Origin: Paroedura picta
Taxonomy: Eukaryota; Chordata; Lepidosauria; Squamata; Gekkonidae
DNA length: 64,000 nucleotides
Assembly (NCBI RefSeq): GCF_049243985.1
Contig: NC_135372.1
Location: 96,897,318 to 96,961,317, forward strand
Direction: 5' to 3'
Shown here in pieces: positions 32,640 to 44,739 of the stretch. The notes beneath the pieces were generated by a model that saw only the letters and a list, made by a program, of their open reading frames with translations, ran no database searches and was not told the origin of the DNA. Positions within the stretch are counted from its first letter, which is position 1; every line of letters begins with the position of its first letter. The translations under genes and the position numbers were made by a program.

Positions 32640-33290
32640 GATGGGGATTTACAGTGGGAAAATGACAATCAGATCAGAATGCTGTTCTTTGTTAGAGCTA
32701 AGAAGGAGAGCAAGCAGAATATACTTCTTGAGAATAACAAAACGAAGAAGGAGCACAAGCTCTGGCAAAACAAATGTAAACTCAAGATAAACAAATGAAA
32801 AAAAATAGTATTACTAAAAGCATTAATGCAAGCAATAAATTTTTTGAGAAAATAGCCAGGAAAGTTGTGGGTGGCAAAAGACTGATAGAGGATGAAAGAA
32901 AAAATGACTTTTTTTTGAGGAAGTCAAATAGAGAAGTTCTGGGACTAAGTGAGAAATGAAAGATGAACAAGTCACCAGTCCAAGGTGACATATACCTGAG
33001 GTGCAATGAAGGATGCAGGCTTGCAGCTGTTGATATCCTGTCAACAATATCCATCTTGAACTCTTTTGAGATAGATCATAGAAATAAATAATATGCAATG
33101 TTTCACTGGATTTGACCTCCATACCAGAAGATTTTAAAATAACAAATGTAACATTGATTTTTTTTAAAGGAATCTAAAGAGAGATGAGAAAGTACAAGCC
33201 ATTTCCAGGAAAACTGTTAGAAAGTATTATAAAACCTAGAATTATTAAGCATATAGAGGAACAAGCCCTACTGAGAGAGAATCCACATAT
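32640..33290 (+). mobile_element. CR1-like LINE internal fragment
   Basis: In one plus frame the stretch reads INASNKFFEKIARKVVGGKR, then LIEDERKNDFF. A second frame shows MNKSPVQGD-like text near 32960. This fits the linker between endonuclease and RT of CR1 elements, but only by loose resemblance. Confidence 0.5.
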
Positions 33291-33355
33291 GTAAACTGCC
33301 CTGAGCCATATGGAAGGGCAGTACAGAAATCAAATGAAATAAAATAAATAAAATT
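33291..33355 (+). mobile_element. L2-type 3' tail
   Basis: GTAAACTGCCCTGAGCC, then AAGGGCAGTACAGAAATCAA and an AATAAAATAAATAAA tail: the stem plus tail signature shared by L2-like ends in this window. Confidence 0.65.
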
Positions 33356-33359
33356 ACTT

Positions 33360-35140
33360 TTAGAAAGAGAGCTCATTTTTTCTGTTTTTAGTGTCGTTGG
33401 TGTAGCCTTCCCCTCCAGGGAAAGTCAATGAATTATGATCCAGTATCTAAGATTTTTTGTAACTGATGGTCATACAATTTGTCTCAGGAAAGGTAATTTC
33501 CTTGGATTTCCAGAGCAGCCCTACAATCTGAGCATTCAAAATGCTAATCTCCATTCAAACTGAAAGAGGCCCACCTTAGTAGTAGGCATTAACAATGATC
33601 TCCATATACTTAATATTCAAGAAAACATATGGCTTTACTTTAAAAGGCAAATGATATTTTAAATTTTTTCCCATAGATAAATTTGGTATGTAGAACTTTC
33701 AAAGTATAGTGGAACTGACAAAATGAATTCATTCCACAGGTGTTCTCCAACATCAGCACATAATCTGCTAAATATTCAGTTATTAAAATATACAAAACTT
33801 TTGATGTTTCCATCCTAGCACCAAAATCATGTGAAGAGACCCAATGAGACCTCTGTAGCTTCAAAACATGTAAGCTGCATGCAAGTGTGCAGGTCTTTAG
33901 GCACAAAATCTGTAGTGTGCTATAGATAGACAGTGGGATTTTTCCAAACAAATGCTTGCGCTGATACAGTCAAATCAAACCACAGCATTTGAAGTACCTG
34001 TATTTGAATGTTTGGCCTGTAGTATGTTATTATGTGATGCTTTGTGTTAAAACAAGATTTTCAGTAAGACAAACTTCTTCCTAGATTATATTTGACAGGT
34101 GTCTACCTGAATTAACCCAGACATGTATTGCTCATTTCCAGAGTGCTTTCAAATCTGTGGCATTAAAGATTTTTGGTCAGCCCTGTGTGAATGTGGGAGG
34201 CAAGGATAATGTTAAAATAAACTGGAGACAAAGCTTTGAATAAATCTTGCCTTGACTGCTTTTATTTCAATTTCAAGTTTGAGGTAAGGTATCCTAAATT
34301 CCAGAGTCCAGATCTCTCAGTCTATAAATCCTCCACACCTATGTTCCAAAAGACTTGACTGCATTTATAAATGTATATGTATTTATATCACATGCATCCA
34401 TTCCCTCCCATTGTGGCTGGTGATGTTAGGAGTTGCAACTGGCAACTGTTTTTAATTTGTTTGCTTCAAGTTGCTCAAAGAAAAATTCATAATTTCCAAT
34501 AACTTTAAGATGCAGTAAATGAAAACACCCTCATACAGCTTTGAGCTGGAAGTTTATATACTTTTTAAAATTAATTAAGTCAGTGTTACTGATGAAGTTA
34601 AATTTCAGTTTTTTCCAATTAAATTAACATGATTGACTCCAGTTCTTAAGTGCTATAGAGCTCTCAATAGAGGCCTATAGTGTACATTAGATTTCTATTC
34701 TTACTGTTTTGAGGCTTGGCTTCTTACTTTTGCTGTTTTGTATGTTTGGTCAGGTACTATGTATCCACAGTATTAACAGAACAGAATGTGTTCTCTTTGC
34801 ACCAAGTCTAAATGGAGCTGATCTGCCCACTAACACTTATTGGGAGTAGTTGATACTGTTTTGAGGTGGTTAGCTCAGGGACGCATCATAAGAGGGGTCC
34901 TAATATGATTACTTTCCCCCCCTGTTGTTCAGAATTCTCTGGAGATGTTTACAGACTATAAATCTTTATGCAACTGGAGTGGTTGTTCATTACTGAATGT
35001 GTTAAAAAGTCTGCTTTCTTTGCAAGTATAAACATGTCTAATTGTTGATACTTTCAGTAAAGTAAGAAATTATTGCAGAAAAATAGGTGGTAATAGTTAT
35101 TGATGTTATCTAAGCTTGTTAGCTCTGGGTTGGGAAATAA
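33360..35140. other. Intergenic, nothing recognised
   Basis: AT-rich sequence without identifiable repeat or exon. Confidence 0.4.
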
Positions 35141-35149
35141 CTGGAAACT

Positions 35150-36190
35150 TTGTTGGTGGAGCTGGGAGTGAGTGGGATTTGGGGCAGAGAGGGACCTCAG
35201 TAGAGTCTTTCTCCTTCAGGTCACTCCCTGTGCCATTGATTCCAGGGATAGAATGTGTCAGCCTAGGGTGGGAGTCGGTCGAGAACGTGGTGTACCATTT
35301 ACCCACTGCCCCCCCCCCCAGATTCCCTGTCAGGCCTACTGGAGAAGGTGGCTACCTGGATGTTGCAGTACTCAAAACTTCTGATTTGGGGGGACTTCAA
35401 CATCTATGCAGATGTGCCACCTTCAGTACTTGGTCTGGACCTGGTGTCACCCATAGAGACACTAGGGTTCTCGCAATTTGTTGCTGGTCCCAACCATCAG
35501 GCCAGCCATACCCTCAATCTGATCTTTAGTGCGGGTGTAGTGGTAGGTCTGGTGGTGAATAAAATTGTTCCATGGTCAGACCACCATGCCCTGAAGGCCC
35601 GACTAAGGATACCACCCCTTCCCCGTTTGGGTGATGGACGAATTTTAGTCCACCCATGGAGACTTATGGATTCCCAGAGATTCCTGAATGCTCTGTGGCA
35701 CCCGATGCCCACCGGCACCTCGTTAACGGCCTTGGTGGAGGACTGGCAGGCCCGCCTATCAGCCGCTATTGACAACATTGCTCCCAGGAAACCTCTTCAT
35801 CCACGCCTCAAGCATGTGCAGTGGTAGTCCCAGGAGCTTTGGGAGAGGAATAAGGAAGTGAGACGGCTAGACTGCGTGTGGCGGAAGACTCACGACAAGG
35901 CTGCTAGGACTTCTCATTGCATGCTTATGAAGGCATATGAGAATGCGGTGAAAGCTGTGAAACAAGACTTCGAAGGCACAGAAATCACATCTGCAAGCTC
36001 TCGCCTGGCACAATTATTTAGGATAAATAGGTCTCTTACTGCCCTCAAGGAGGGGCATCAAAGGACAAGGGAATTGGATATGAACTGTGTTGCTTTATTG
36101 AGCTACTTTGTGGACAAAGTCCTGTTGCTCTGTCCTCTGTTGCCAAGAGGAACAATTCCCAGACCTCTTCCAAGTAATTGTGTTTCAAAT
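35150..36190 (+). mobile_element. L2-like LINE endonuclease part
   Basis: Plus-strand open stretch with LLIWGDFNIYADVPPSVL, LGFSQFVAGPNHQASHTLN and VPWSDHHALKARLR. These are the DFN and SDHH motifs of a LINE endonuclease. It is followed by LVEDWQARLSAAIDNIAPRK, LWERNKEVRRLD and TSHCMLMKAYENAVKAVKQD of the endonuclease-RT linker. The same linker is encoded on the minus strand near 45680-45990, so both are one family. The RT part is missing and the frame is interrupted near 35825. Confidence 0.85.
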
Positions 36191-36250
36191 ACTTAGAGCC
36201 TAAGAGCTCCCCATCAATGGCAGTCTTCAAGCAGTGGCTGGACAAACACT
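36191..36250 (+). mobile_element. CR1 3' end, left part
   Basis: ATGGCAGTCTTCAAGCAGTG then GCTGGACAAACACTTA is the standard CR1 3' segment. It is cut at TTA by the following Harbinger element and resumes at 37155. Confidence 0.75.
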
Positions 36251-37151
36251 TAGGGCCATTCTGCACCAGGATTTATGTAGCAAATTGGTAACGGAATGAA
36301 AAAACGTCATTTTAAATAGTGGAATTCGTCGTTATGCATACCTGCCTTTGTAGTGGAATCCAGTTGTGTTTCTATCGTTTCCCACAGGGTTCCGGTCTCG
36401 GCAAAAATTGCTAGCCAGGAAGCGATATTGCGGAGCTTTGTCCCGCCCCTGGCCGTCAATCAAACAAGTAGCCAATGGGCGGCCGTTATCATGCTCCCGA
36501 AAAGCCCCTTTCCCTTTAAGGAAGGTTTAAAAAAAAACACGTTGCACCGAAACTGCGTTGATTCATTGCAACGGAGAGACCCATCTAGCTAGCAGGTGGT
36601 GTTTGAGCTGCCATTTCATCGTTGCCACACTCCCCCCGAGTGAAAAAAAAATACCCCCCCCCCCGCACAGGCGCAATTTTTGACCGAAAATAGAATGAAA
36701 AGTAAAGGAAAAATAAACCAGCAAACGGGGCTGTTTGTTGCTTGGTGCTTGGTGACTTTAAACAGCTCTGGGAAGGGACTGCAGCCAGGGAAGCCTCGCT
36801 GGGTAAACGAAGGCTCGCCGGTGCATTGATCTCCGCTCGCTCCGAGAAAAAAAAATGGCAATCGCTTCGCCGGAAGATCAGAGGAGAGAGCCAGGGGAAG
36901 GGACTTTGCAGAAACCGCAACAATGGTAACGCACAGAACTTTCCTGCTAGTGTTGCAGATTGGTTGCAAGTAGCGCTTTCCAGAAGGTGAATCCACTTTT
37001 TGGGATTTCCCTGAAAGCGCTACAACGAAGCGCTTTTTGTGGATCGGTTTCAGGAGTGTTGCAGATTGTCAACGACGTTGTGCATAACAGCAAATCAGTA
37101 GTGATTTCAATTTGCAACCATTGTGCAATTTTGAACGAGTGCGGAATGGCC
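36251..37151. mobile_element. Non-autonomous PIF/Harbinger element
   Basis: Inverted ends GGGCCATTCTGCAC and GTGCGGAATGGCCC (one mismatch) lie between TTA and TTA, the 3-bp TWA duplication typical of PIF/Harbinger. About 0.9 kb, with GC-rich patches and C and A homopolymers but no transposase or Myb-like gene recognised. It sits inside a CR1 3' end, so it is younger than that CR1. Confidence 0.85.
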
Positions 37152-37216
37152 CTTATAATGAATGCTTTAGCAGGGGGCTGGACTAGATGGCCCCTTCCAA
37201 CTCTCTGATTCTATTT
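37152..37216 (+). mobile_element. CR1 3' end, right part
   Basis: TTATAATGAATGCTTTAGCA, then GGGGGCTGGACTAGATGGCC and CCTTCCAACTCTCTGATTCT: the CR1 terminal signature, continuing the fragment at 36191-36250. Confidence 0.8.
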
Positions 37217-37224
37217 ACAGGCCA

Positions 37225-38530
37225 TCCTTGTGGCAGGTACTTCTAACACTACAGAAGACTCTCTCAGCAGGCTAATGGCCTATACCTATGAATGGTCTCT
37301 TTGCAACATCTACTTGCATCCTATTTTCTACGAGTGGGGCTTCCTGGTCACAGACTATTTGCAACCTAGCAGAGTACCAAATGTTGTTCTATTGCTGGGA
37401 TAGACCCATAGTATTTAGGAGTGCCTTCCAGATCAACTGGCAGGGTTGCCTCTTTTATGCTCCCCCCCCCCCCATCCCTATTTTGGACAGGGTTGTTGTG
37501 AAAGTCAAAATGGATCATTCCAGTTGTATCCTGGTGACCCATTCTGATCCATCTGGGTCTGGTTTCCCTTCCTCCAGCGCATGGCCAAGTGCAAGTACAT
37601 TCTCATCCTAGCACTAGTGGACCTGTTACATATAGGCCCCCTGCTCCACCACAATGTGATGTCCCTTCACTTCTTAACATAGTGAATAAGGGAAGAATGG
37701 AATGGTCTGATTGGGTAGCTGAAGTTCTAGCACATAGGAATTCTACCAGTAGATGCTATGCTGCCAAGTTGAAAAGATTTTACTTCTGGTTATCCAACAA
37801 AGGTTTTTCACCAGTATCTTGTCCCTTGCAGGTTGTTTTTGAGTATTCCTTATCTCTCAAATACTCCAGCCTTTTGGTAGTATCTATTAAAGAATATTTG
37901 GCTGCCATTTCCACTTCTCACAATGGCATTGATGGCCATGCTCTCTTCTCAATAAAGCCTTTTGAAAGTGTTATTTAATGGCCCATTCACTTTTCCCTCA
38001 GTGGAACCCCTCTCTGTTATTTTCATGGTTGATGTATAAACTGTTGGAATCCATGGCTATGTGTGACATGTCTTTGTTATCTTATAAAATGGTGTTCCTA
38101 TTAGCCATTACATCAGCTTGCTGGGGATCTGAGGTGAGGACCTGCAGCTGTTTCCTGTCCTTTACCAAATTTCATGGGGATAAGTGGTGTTACTGCCTAA
38201 GGTAATTTCCAGTTTCCATATTTCTCAGGATATTGTTCTGCCAGTGTTCTTTGTGTCCCAGAGGGGCACAGTGCATACCCTATATGTAAGAAGGGCCCTT
38301 TGGATCATTGAAAGATGGGGACAGAAAAAGGTTCTGTGATGCCAACCATCTCTTTGTCTGTTTCATTGGGCCACACAATGGACACCCTGTTTCCTTTCAG
38401 ACCATTTCCTGATGGATGGTTTCTGCCATATAATTGGCTCCATGACTGACTGTCCACTTCTAAGGCACACTCAACCAAGACTCAGGCATCCTCTGCTGCC
38501 TTCCTAGAAAAGGTTCTCCTGCTGAATATC
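37225..38530 (+). mobile_element. DIRS-type retroelement fossil (tyrosine recombinase part)
   Basis: An old, broken DIRS (tyrosine-recombinase retrotransposon) remnant. The readable part resembles the recombinase core: RCYAAKLKRFYFWLSNKG, VVFEYSLSLKYSSLLVVS and IKEYLAAISTSHNGIDG are typical of DIRS recombinases. No complete gene, and the termini are not identified. Several breaks; moderately old judging by decay. Confidence 0.7.
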
Positions 38531-38549
38531 CACAGGGTGGCAAACATGA

Positions 38550-39060
38550 TTATCTATGCTGACTTTTGTCAAATGCTACACCATAGTAATCCAATCTAGA
38601 GGTGACTGTAGCATGGATCACTATGGCCAGGTGCTCCAGGGCCAGATAGGGTGCTAGAAGCTTGGCTTGGTGAAGTTGGAAAAATGCCAGCTTTGCTACT
38701 CTCATGATTTGGGCCTTCATTGACAAGGAGGTGTCAAAAGTCACAGCCAGATTCCTGGCTGTATGTGTACTTGCTAACTGCACTCTGTCTAGTAGATGGA
38801 AGTGTGCTTTCCTACTCTGGGGCTTTCCTCCCCACCTACAGGACCTCCATCAGCTTCAGACAACTACTCTAGAACCACTTCACCATGGCCTTTGGTCAAT
38901 TGTCCATCAGGAGACAAAGCTGGATATCATCTACATATTGGTGACACCCAAGGCCATAGCTAGGCAAGAGGACACATAAAGATGTCAAATGATGTTGGGG
39001 AGAGGATTGCTCCCTGTGGAATTCTGCACTGAAGTTGGCAGAAATGGGCTTGGTTCTCCC
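38550..39060 (-). mobile_element. L2-like LINE RT fragment
   Basis: Minus strand encodes an ARNLAVTFDTSLSMKAQIM and VAKLAFFQLHQAKLLAPYL block with VTSRLDYYGVAFDK, the post-YADD region (DYCNALY-like). Upstream on the same strand is a decayed GVPQGxILSP-like segment near 39010. Truncated and inactive. Confidence 0.8.
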
Positions 39061-39611
39061 TGAATGCAACTCTTTGTCCTCGACTTCATTCAGCCCTCAT
39101 CCTGTGAAGATCTCCCTTCTTCTAGTTCCCAGTGATAGCAAGCCTGCAAATCACTATGTCTTCTCCATTTAGATACTTGTCATTGCTTCTGTCTTCTTTG
39201 CTGCAATGGTGTGCGTGCTTCAGGTGAGCTGAGTATTTGTTTGGTATTTTACAGTGCTAATGGCTCAGGTGTGGGTGGTTCATTATCAGAAGATGAACCT
39301 TCTGTAGAATCTATCTCCAGAGACTCTGCTTCAGGCTGTTTGCTGGTTATATTTGGATCTAAACAGATGGAGCTAGATTCCTCATTTCCCAAGAGTCCTC
39401 TGGTGCCATGGGCTGACTCATGATACTGACACTATTAACCATATACCACACTGGCTCGCCATACTAGCACTCCTCTCTCTCTGTCCCCCTTCTATCCCTC
39501 TGCTTACTTCTTACTCTGTTGCGCCTATTCTTTGACTTATGCTCAATTCTGGGTGGGGGGCTACTAGGAAGGCATTGATATTGAAGTGCAACTGCATATT
39601 TTGTAATGCAT

Positions 39612-39677
<66 letters not shown>
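39612..39677 (+). repeat. (TGA)n microsatellite
   Basis: About 21 uninterrupted TGA units. On the minus strand it gives a spurious poly-histidine frame. Confidence 0.97.
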
Positions 39678-39756
39678 CTGGACTTATTGCACGCCACTCT
39701 CATGTCTGACTCATGTCAGGTTACAGTTTGTCCAAAATTAAAACCTCATTAAAACC

Positions 39757-39866
39757 TCATTTGGACTTCGAGGAATGGTAGATGACAGGAAGGCCTGGAG
39801 GATCATTGTCCATGGGGTCACAATGGGTCGGTCACAACTTCGCACCTAACAACAACAACAACAAAA
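39757..39866 (+). mobile_element. BovB 3'-end fragment
   Basis: Matches the last ~105 bp of the BovB copies (GGAATGGTAGATGACAGGAA, GATCATTGTCCATGGGGTCA, CTTCGCACCTAACAACAACA). Flanking AAAACCTCATT and AAAATCCCATT look like a decayed target duplication. It could be the BovB-derived tail of a Sauria-type SINE, but no tRNA-like head is visible. Confidence 0.85.
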
Positions 39867-39869
39867 TCC

Positions 39870-41475
39870 CATTTAAAACCGTACCAGACATATCAATATA
39901 CACAACAGACTCCAACAATTAAAATCATAGTGGACTATACCCTTCTAATCCCTCCGAAAAGCTAATATAGAAGTGGGAGGAGGATTGCAGATCTCCAAGT
40001 AAGTGCATGCTTTTAATACTGGGGGGGAGCCCATCAGCTCTTCCTTGCCACGCTGGCCTCAACCATAGACCTCATGGAAGAGCTTTGTTTTTCAGGCCCT
40101 GTGGAACCCCGAAAGCTCCCACAGGGCCTGCAGGATCTGACTGTTTGCCTATGATTCTCCTCAATAAACTATATTTGATCTTTTAACCTTATTACAGCCT
40201 TAATTTTCCTTCTAAACCTGTTCTGGAACTCAGAACAAACAATATTCATTCTCTTCAGCCTGAGTCTTGTTCACATGGACAAGGAGCACATTTGGTAAGA
40301 ATTATCTTTCAGAAGACCCACAGCCTTAAGAAGTCCAGTGTCATCAAAGGCTCTTTAACATGCTCAATTTCTCTTATAAGGTACTTTGGCAGGAATGTAG
40401 CAACTGAAGAGTTTTATCTGCTTCTTTAGCCTTTAATCACATAAATTTTAAAATTGAAGGTTTTATCCAGAAAAGGTAAATCAGGACTAAAATTAGTTAC
40501 TTTTCTCATAGTGTTTGTGTTGCAGACTGTTGCAAGTGTCTGAGTTTTGCACGTGCGGCATTGGATTGCTTTGCTTGGGCAGCCCCCTTTTGGGCTGTGG
40601 CCTTTCCCACATCCTGTATATCTAAACTGAGGAAAGCCAAGATTAGTCTGAACTTACTCCAAGTGCTTTGGGGGTTTCCAGATACTGCTTTTTGTGAATG
40701 CATAATTTCACTGACTGGGGTTCTGTTTAATGGAAATCTCTTCCAGTTGCTTTCTGGTAGGTTCTGATCTCTATCCTGATTTTTAACCTTTTCAGAATGC
40801 CTTGCAGTTTCTGTCTCTTGCATTTGTAACTTCTTTAAAAGTAGTTTTCATAAGTGCCTATTACTATTCTCTCTTTGAAATACTCTTCCCTTTTATCTTC
40901 AAAACCAGCATTCTGCTACCTCACAAAGATCTTGCATAAAAGATTCTGCTGACTTCCCTGAGTCAAGGTTTTCTCTCCATTTTTCTTTTCCTGTATGACT
41001 AAGCCACCCTAGTAATATGTTTTCTGCTTTCCTGTTAGGGTATACACTCAAGATTAACAAAATATTGTAATTCAACATACAGCAGAAATGTCAGGTGAAG
41101 TCAGGGGTTACAATTTGTGAGGTAAAACCACTACATGCATGTACTTTAATTCTTATATTTCAGGCTAATGAGAGTTTCTTAAGCTTTCCACAGTGATTTA
41201 AACCTTTATGTTGAAAGATATTTGTTCCCATGTTTTCCCCAAACACTTAAGTAAACTTTCTTTGAGTATTCTTGTTTGGTTTCCAGAAGACTAGTACACT
41301 TTATCCAGTACCCAGATTTTGAGTCAGTTTTTAAATGACACTTAAAGTCTCTAAATGCAGATGATAGAACTTTAATAAGAAACCCTTCCCTATACAAAAA
41401 AGGGATACTGACTTGTATGATCTAAGAAAAAATTAAATATAGAAATCATTAAGATAATATTAATACCTGTCATAC
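39870..41475. other. Intergenic, nothing recognised
   Basis: No supported gene or named repeat. A 105-codon minus frame (40506-40823) has no domain. Confidence 0.35.
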
Positions 41476-41479
41476 TCCT

Positions 41480-42900
41480 CCCAAAAGAAAATTTGGAGCA
41501 CTGAAATTTCACCTTCTCCCTCTGGATTCAGAAGGCATCTTGGTGAGTGTTTCCCACCTCACTCCCAGGGAGGCAGGATGAATTTCAACTTCCTGTCATC
41601 CGTGGTGGGAGGCACCCTTCTTCAGTCCTTTTTCTGCCTCATGAGGGAGAAAAGATAGGCTAGGCTATCTCCTCTGTTCTTCCCCCTTCCTTTGATAGTT
41701 TTTGCTTCCTCTTTTTAAAAATCTTACCTGTCTACAACTTAGTCATGTCTGTTTTTTCCCCTCTTCTTGCCTTCTGCCTTTGGATTGAGAGTGGCATGAG
41801 GGAAGATTGACTTGAGAGTGGCTTCAGTGCCAAATTGAGATGGCCATTTTTTCAAGTACACTGGCAAAGATGGGAGCAATGGCAGAAAGGAGACAAGAGG
41901 AGGGTCCTGGAGGGTTCTACAGAGCCTAGGGATAAGGCAGCGGAAGCCCCAGTGGCAGTTGGCTAAGCTTTATAGCTGGCTGAGCCAAAAGTGGAAAAAC
42001 TTAAAAAGAATGCCAAAAACCTGCACTGTGAAAATAAGCCAGCTGACACAGCAGCTCGACGTGGGAGGTAGCTACCATTTTTATGCTAGTGAGGCATCCT
42101 GGCTGGAACACCAAGAGTCTCCTCCCTGAACTTTGACTGCTTGTGAGGGTAATGAAGCAACTTTAGGTACTAAAATCTATTTACTGTTTGAATTTTATCA
42201 CTTCATAAGAAGTACAATGAGGGAAGAGGTGGCTAGCTATTGTTCTAGGGTTCTTCATCCAGAACGGAGACCCTCTGGCTCTGTTGCCTCCTCCCGTTCA
42301 TCTGATAACCAGACGCCCACAAACATTCTGGTCATAATGGTCAACCAAGGCAGCCCAAAAAAGACCCAGTGTCAGCTCCTGTGGGTCAGAATCCTCAGAG
42401 GAGGACGAATTCATAACAGATGAGGAGTAAGTCAGGTCCCTCAACAGCAAGAGAGATTTTTTTAATGCAGAGGATTTACAGTATTTACTGGGCAAATCCA
42501 TGGCAAACTTAGAGCTTAAGCAGGCAGAGCCTGTTGGGGAAACTTCATCAGAACCCTGCAAGTTCTATAGCCCTAAGGGTAGTACCACATTTTTTCCAGA
42601 GATTCAATATGAATTCAAAAATTTCCCCATGCCTGAACTGTTTGAAAGAAAAATAAGGGGAGAATGGGAGAAACCATTGGTAATTAAATAGTTTCCTTCC
42701 TTCCTTAAGAAGATGTATGCCATGCCTACCTATGCCATGTTACAAATCCCTCTGATTGTCAAATCCACTCACCAGCTCTGTCTTCAGCACTCCAGCGACC
42801 CCTCCAGGCTAAACAGGACCAGCAAGAGAGAATCATAACCCTCTGGCACACCCAACTGAGCCTGCTCCAGGTTAGACTTGGCAGTACATCATCCCAGGGA
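41480..42900 (+). mobile_element. DIRS-type retroelement fossil (gag part)
   Basis: An old, broken DIRS remnant. 42130-42710 resembles the DIRS gag-like protein (text such as EIQYEFKNFPMPELFERKI and REWEKP, a region that in the family precedes FLKKMYxMP). Upstream GGTGGGAGGCAC-type sequence at 41560-41640 may be terminal repeat. Several breaks, not functional. Assignment is by resemblance. Confidence 0.5.
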
Positions 42901-43003
42901 GCCGATTGTCGTTAATCATCTGCCAATACCTCTATTCCTTTGCTTCTGTTTTGAATATTGGCAAGAGAAGAGTGTTGAAAAAAGGGATAGCAAGGACTAG
43001 CTC

Positions 43004-43253
43004 AGAAGAAGAAGAGTTCTATCTGAAAGTTTCTCAAAGCAACTTACAATTGCCTTCCCTTCTTTTCCCCGCATCAGTCACTCTGTGAGGTAGGTGAGGC
43101 TGAGAGCGCTTTGACAGGACTGCTCAATAAGAACAGCTCTAACAGGACTGTGACTAACTCAAGGCCACCCAGTTTGCATGTGAAGAGTAGGGAATCAAAC
43201 CGGTCTCTCTAGATTAGAGACTGTTCCTCTTAACCACTACAACAAGCTGGCTC
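43004..43253 (-). mobile_element. tRNA-derived SINE
   Basis: Minus reading starts GAGCCAGCTTGTTGTAGTGG (A-box region), has a diverged B-box (GGTTTGATTCC), a body with CTCACCTACCTCACAGAGTG, and ends in a GAACTCTTCTTCTTC tail. Same family as 44021-44296 and 49133-49408. Flanking CTCAGAA on both sides may be the target duplication. Confidence 0.85.
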
Positions 43254-43259
43254 AGAAAG

Positions 43260-44015
43260 CAAAGTCATTTTCTTGGAGCAGAGAAACTGAACTGCATATC
43301 TACCATTTTATTCATGAAAAATTGTTGGCAGGAGGCAGAAACTTCTAGGGTTTGGTTTGGAATATATTGCTGTGAGGAGGGCAACATGAGAATGATCTGG
43401 GATTGTAGCATCCATTGATTACAGGATCCAGTCTAGTGGGATCCCTTGTAAAGTCTAGACTGGATCAGCACATCCATTGCATTGGCGCTGTTACCATGGA
43501 ATATTCTCAGAAAAGGTTATAAATAAATGCTTTGGATAGGTCAATGCCCCCAGGTAGCATTTTTCTCTTTAAAGTGCTGTCTCAGTGGCTAGGTAAGTGT
43601 AGTTGAAAGAGTTATATTGTAGCTGTTTTTCTAAGGGCTGTACATACATCATCTTGGAGAAACCATGTTTGGAAAGAAAACCCCAACCTCTAATAGCTCC
43701 ATTCTGAATGTGGAATCTAGCGGTGGCATTTGTGAAAGTGACAAAATATTTACGCAGTTGGCTTTAGTCCTTCCCAGAGCTTCTGGAAATAAACAGATGT
43801 CTTGTTAAATAGTATAAAGGTGAGGAAGGAAAATGCAAGGGGAACATGTCTGACATATTACACAACATATGCAAACAAAGTCACAGATTTTCTAAAAGGT
43901 GAGAAAACTCAGGAATTAATAGTTCTCCTTGGGATTTGGAGTCAAACCTGAATGGAATTATGCTCATCATGTCTTCCAGAATGTCTGAAAGACACTTCTC
44001 ATCTTTCTTTTTCCT
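43260..44015. other. Intergenic, nothing recognised
   Basis: Contains TCTAGACTGGATC-type words near 43430-43460 but no family I can name. Confidence 0.35.
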
Positions 44016-44020
44016 ACATT

Positions 44021-44296
44021 AGAAGAAGAAGAGTTGGTTCTTATATGTCGCTTTTCTCTACCCAAAGGAGGCTCAAAGCGGCTTACAGTCGCCTTCCCTT
44101 TCCCCACAACAGTCACCCTGTGAGGTGGGTGAGGCTGAGAGAGCCCTGATATGATATCACTGCTCAGTCAGAACAGTTTTATCAGTGCTGTGGTGAACCC
44201 AAGGTCACCCAGCTAGCTACATGTGGAGGAGTGCAGAATCAAACCCGGCATGCCAGATTAGAAGTCCGCACTCCTAACCACTACACCAAACTGGCT
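44021..44296 (-). mobile_element. tRNA-derived SINE
   Basis: Minus reading: AGCCAGTTTGGTGTAGTGGT, TTAGGAGTGCGGACTTCTAA, a B-box GGGTTTGATTC, the CACCTCACAGGGTGACTGT body, and an AACTCTTCTTCTTC tail. Best preserved of the minus copies. Confidence 0.9.
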
Positions 44297-44299
44297 GAA

Positions 44300-44735
44300 T
44301 GTGTGTGGGGGAATGGAAAGAAAAAGGTTAATGCACAATTGTGTAACACATTAAAAGTGTGCATCTGAAAATATTTTTCCAGGAGCTTTAGGTCAGAATT
44401 GAAAAAATCCCATTGCCCACAGTGTGTATGTTAATTCTTTTTGTCATATTGTAGCATAGTACCTGGAAAATATTGAGATCCTATTCTAGTAGCATACACA
44501 GCACTGTGGCAACAAATAACAAAGTGTTTGCAAGTAATTTCATCAGTGAGGCACAACATGCTCTTCCCCTGATGCCTGGCATAAGGATCAATTTTTAAAG
44601 TTGTCTTATTTTAATGTGCTGATGGGTGTATCTCTGTTGTGTGAACATTCAAGTAGCCCTTAAAAATTATGCTCCTCTTGCAAGGAAAGGATATCCTACC
44701 TTGTGCTAAGACCATGACTTAAAAATATTTGTAAC
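44300..44735. other. Intergenic, nothing recognised
   Basis: AT-rich, no supported feature. Confidence 0.35.
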
Positions 44736-44739
44736 CTTG

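Noticed and set aside
39464-39703. Minus-strand frame with a long poly-histidine run
   Set aside because: It is only the translation of the (TGA)n microsatellite; no flanking domain or splice context.
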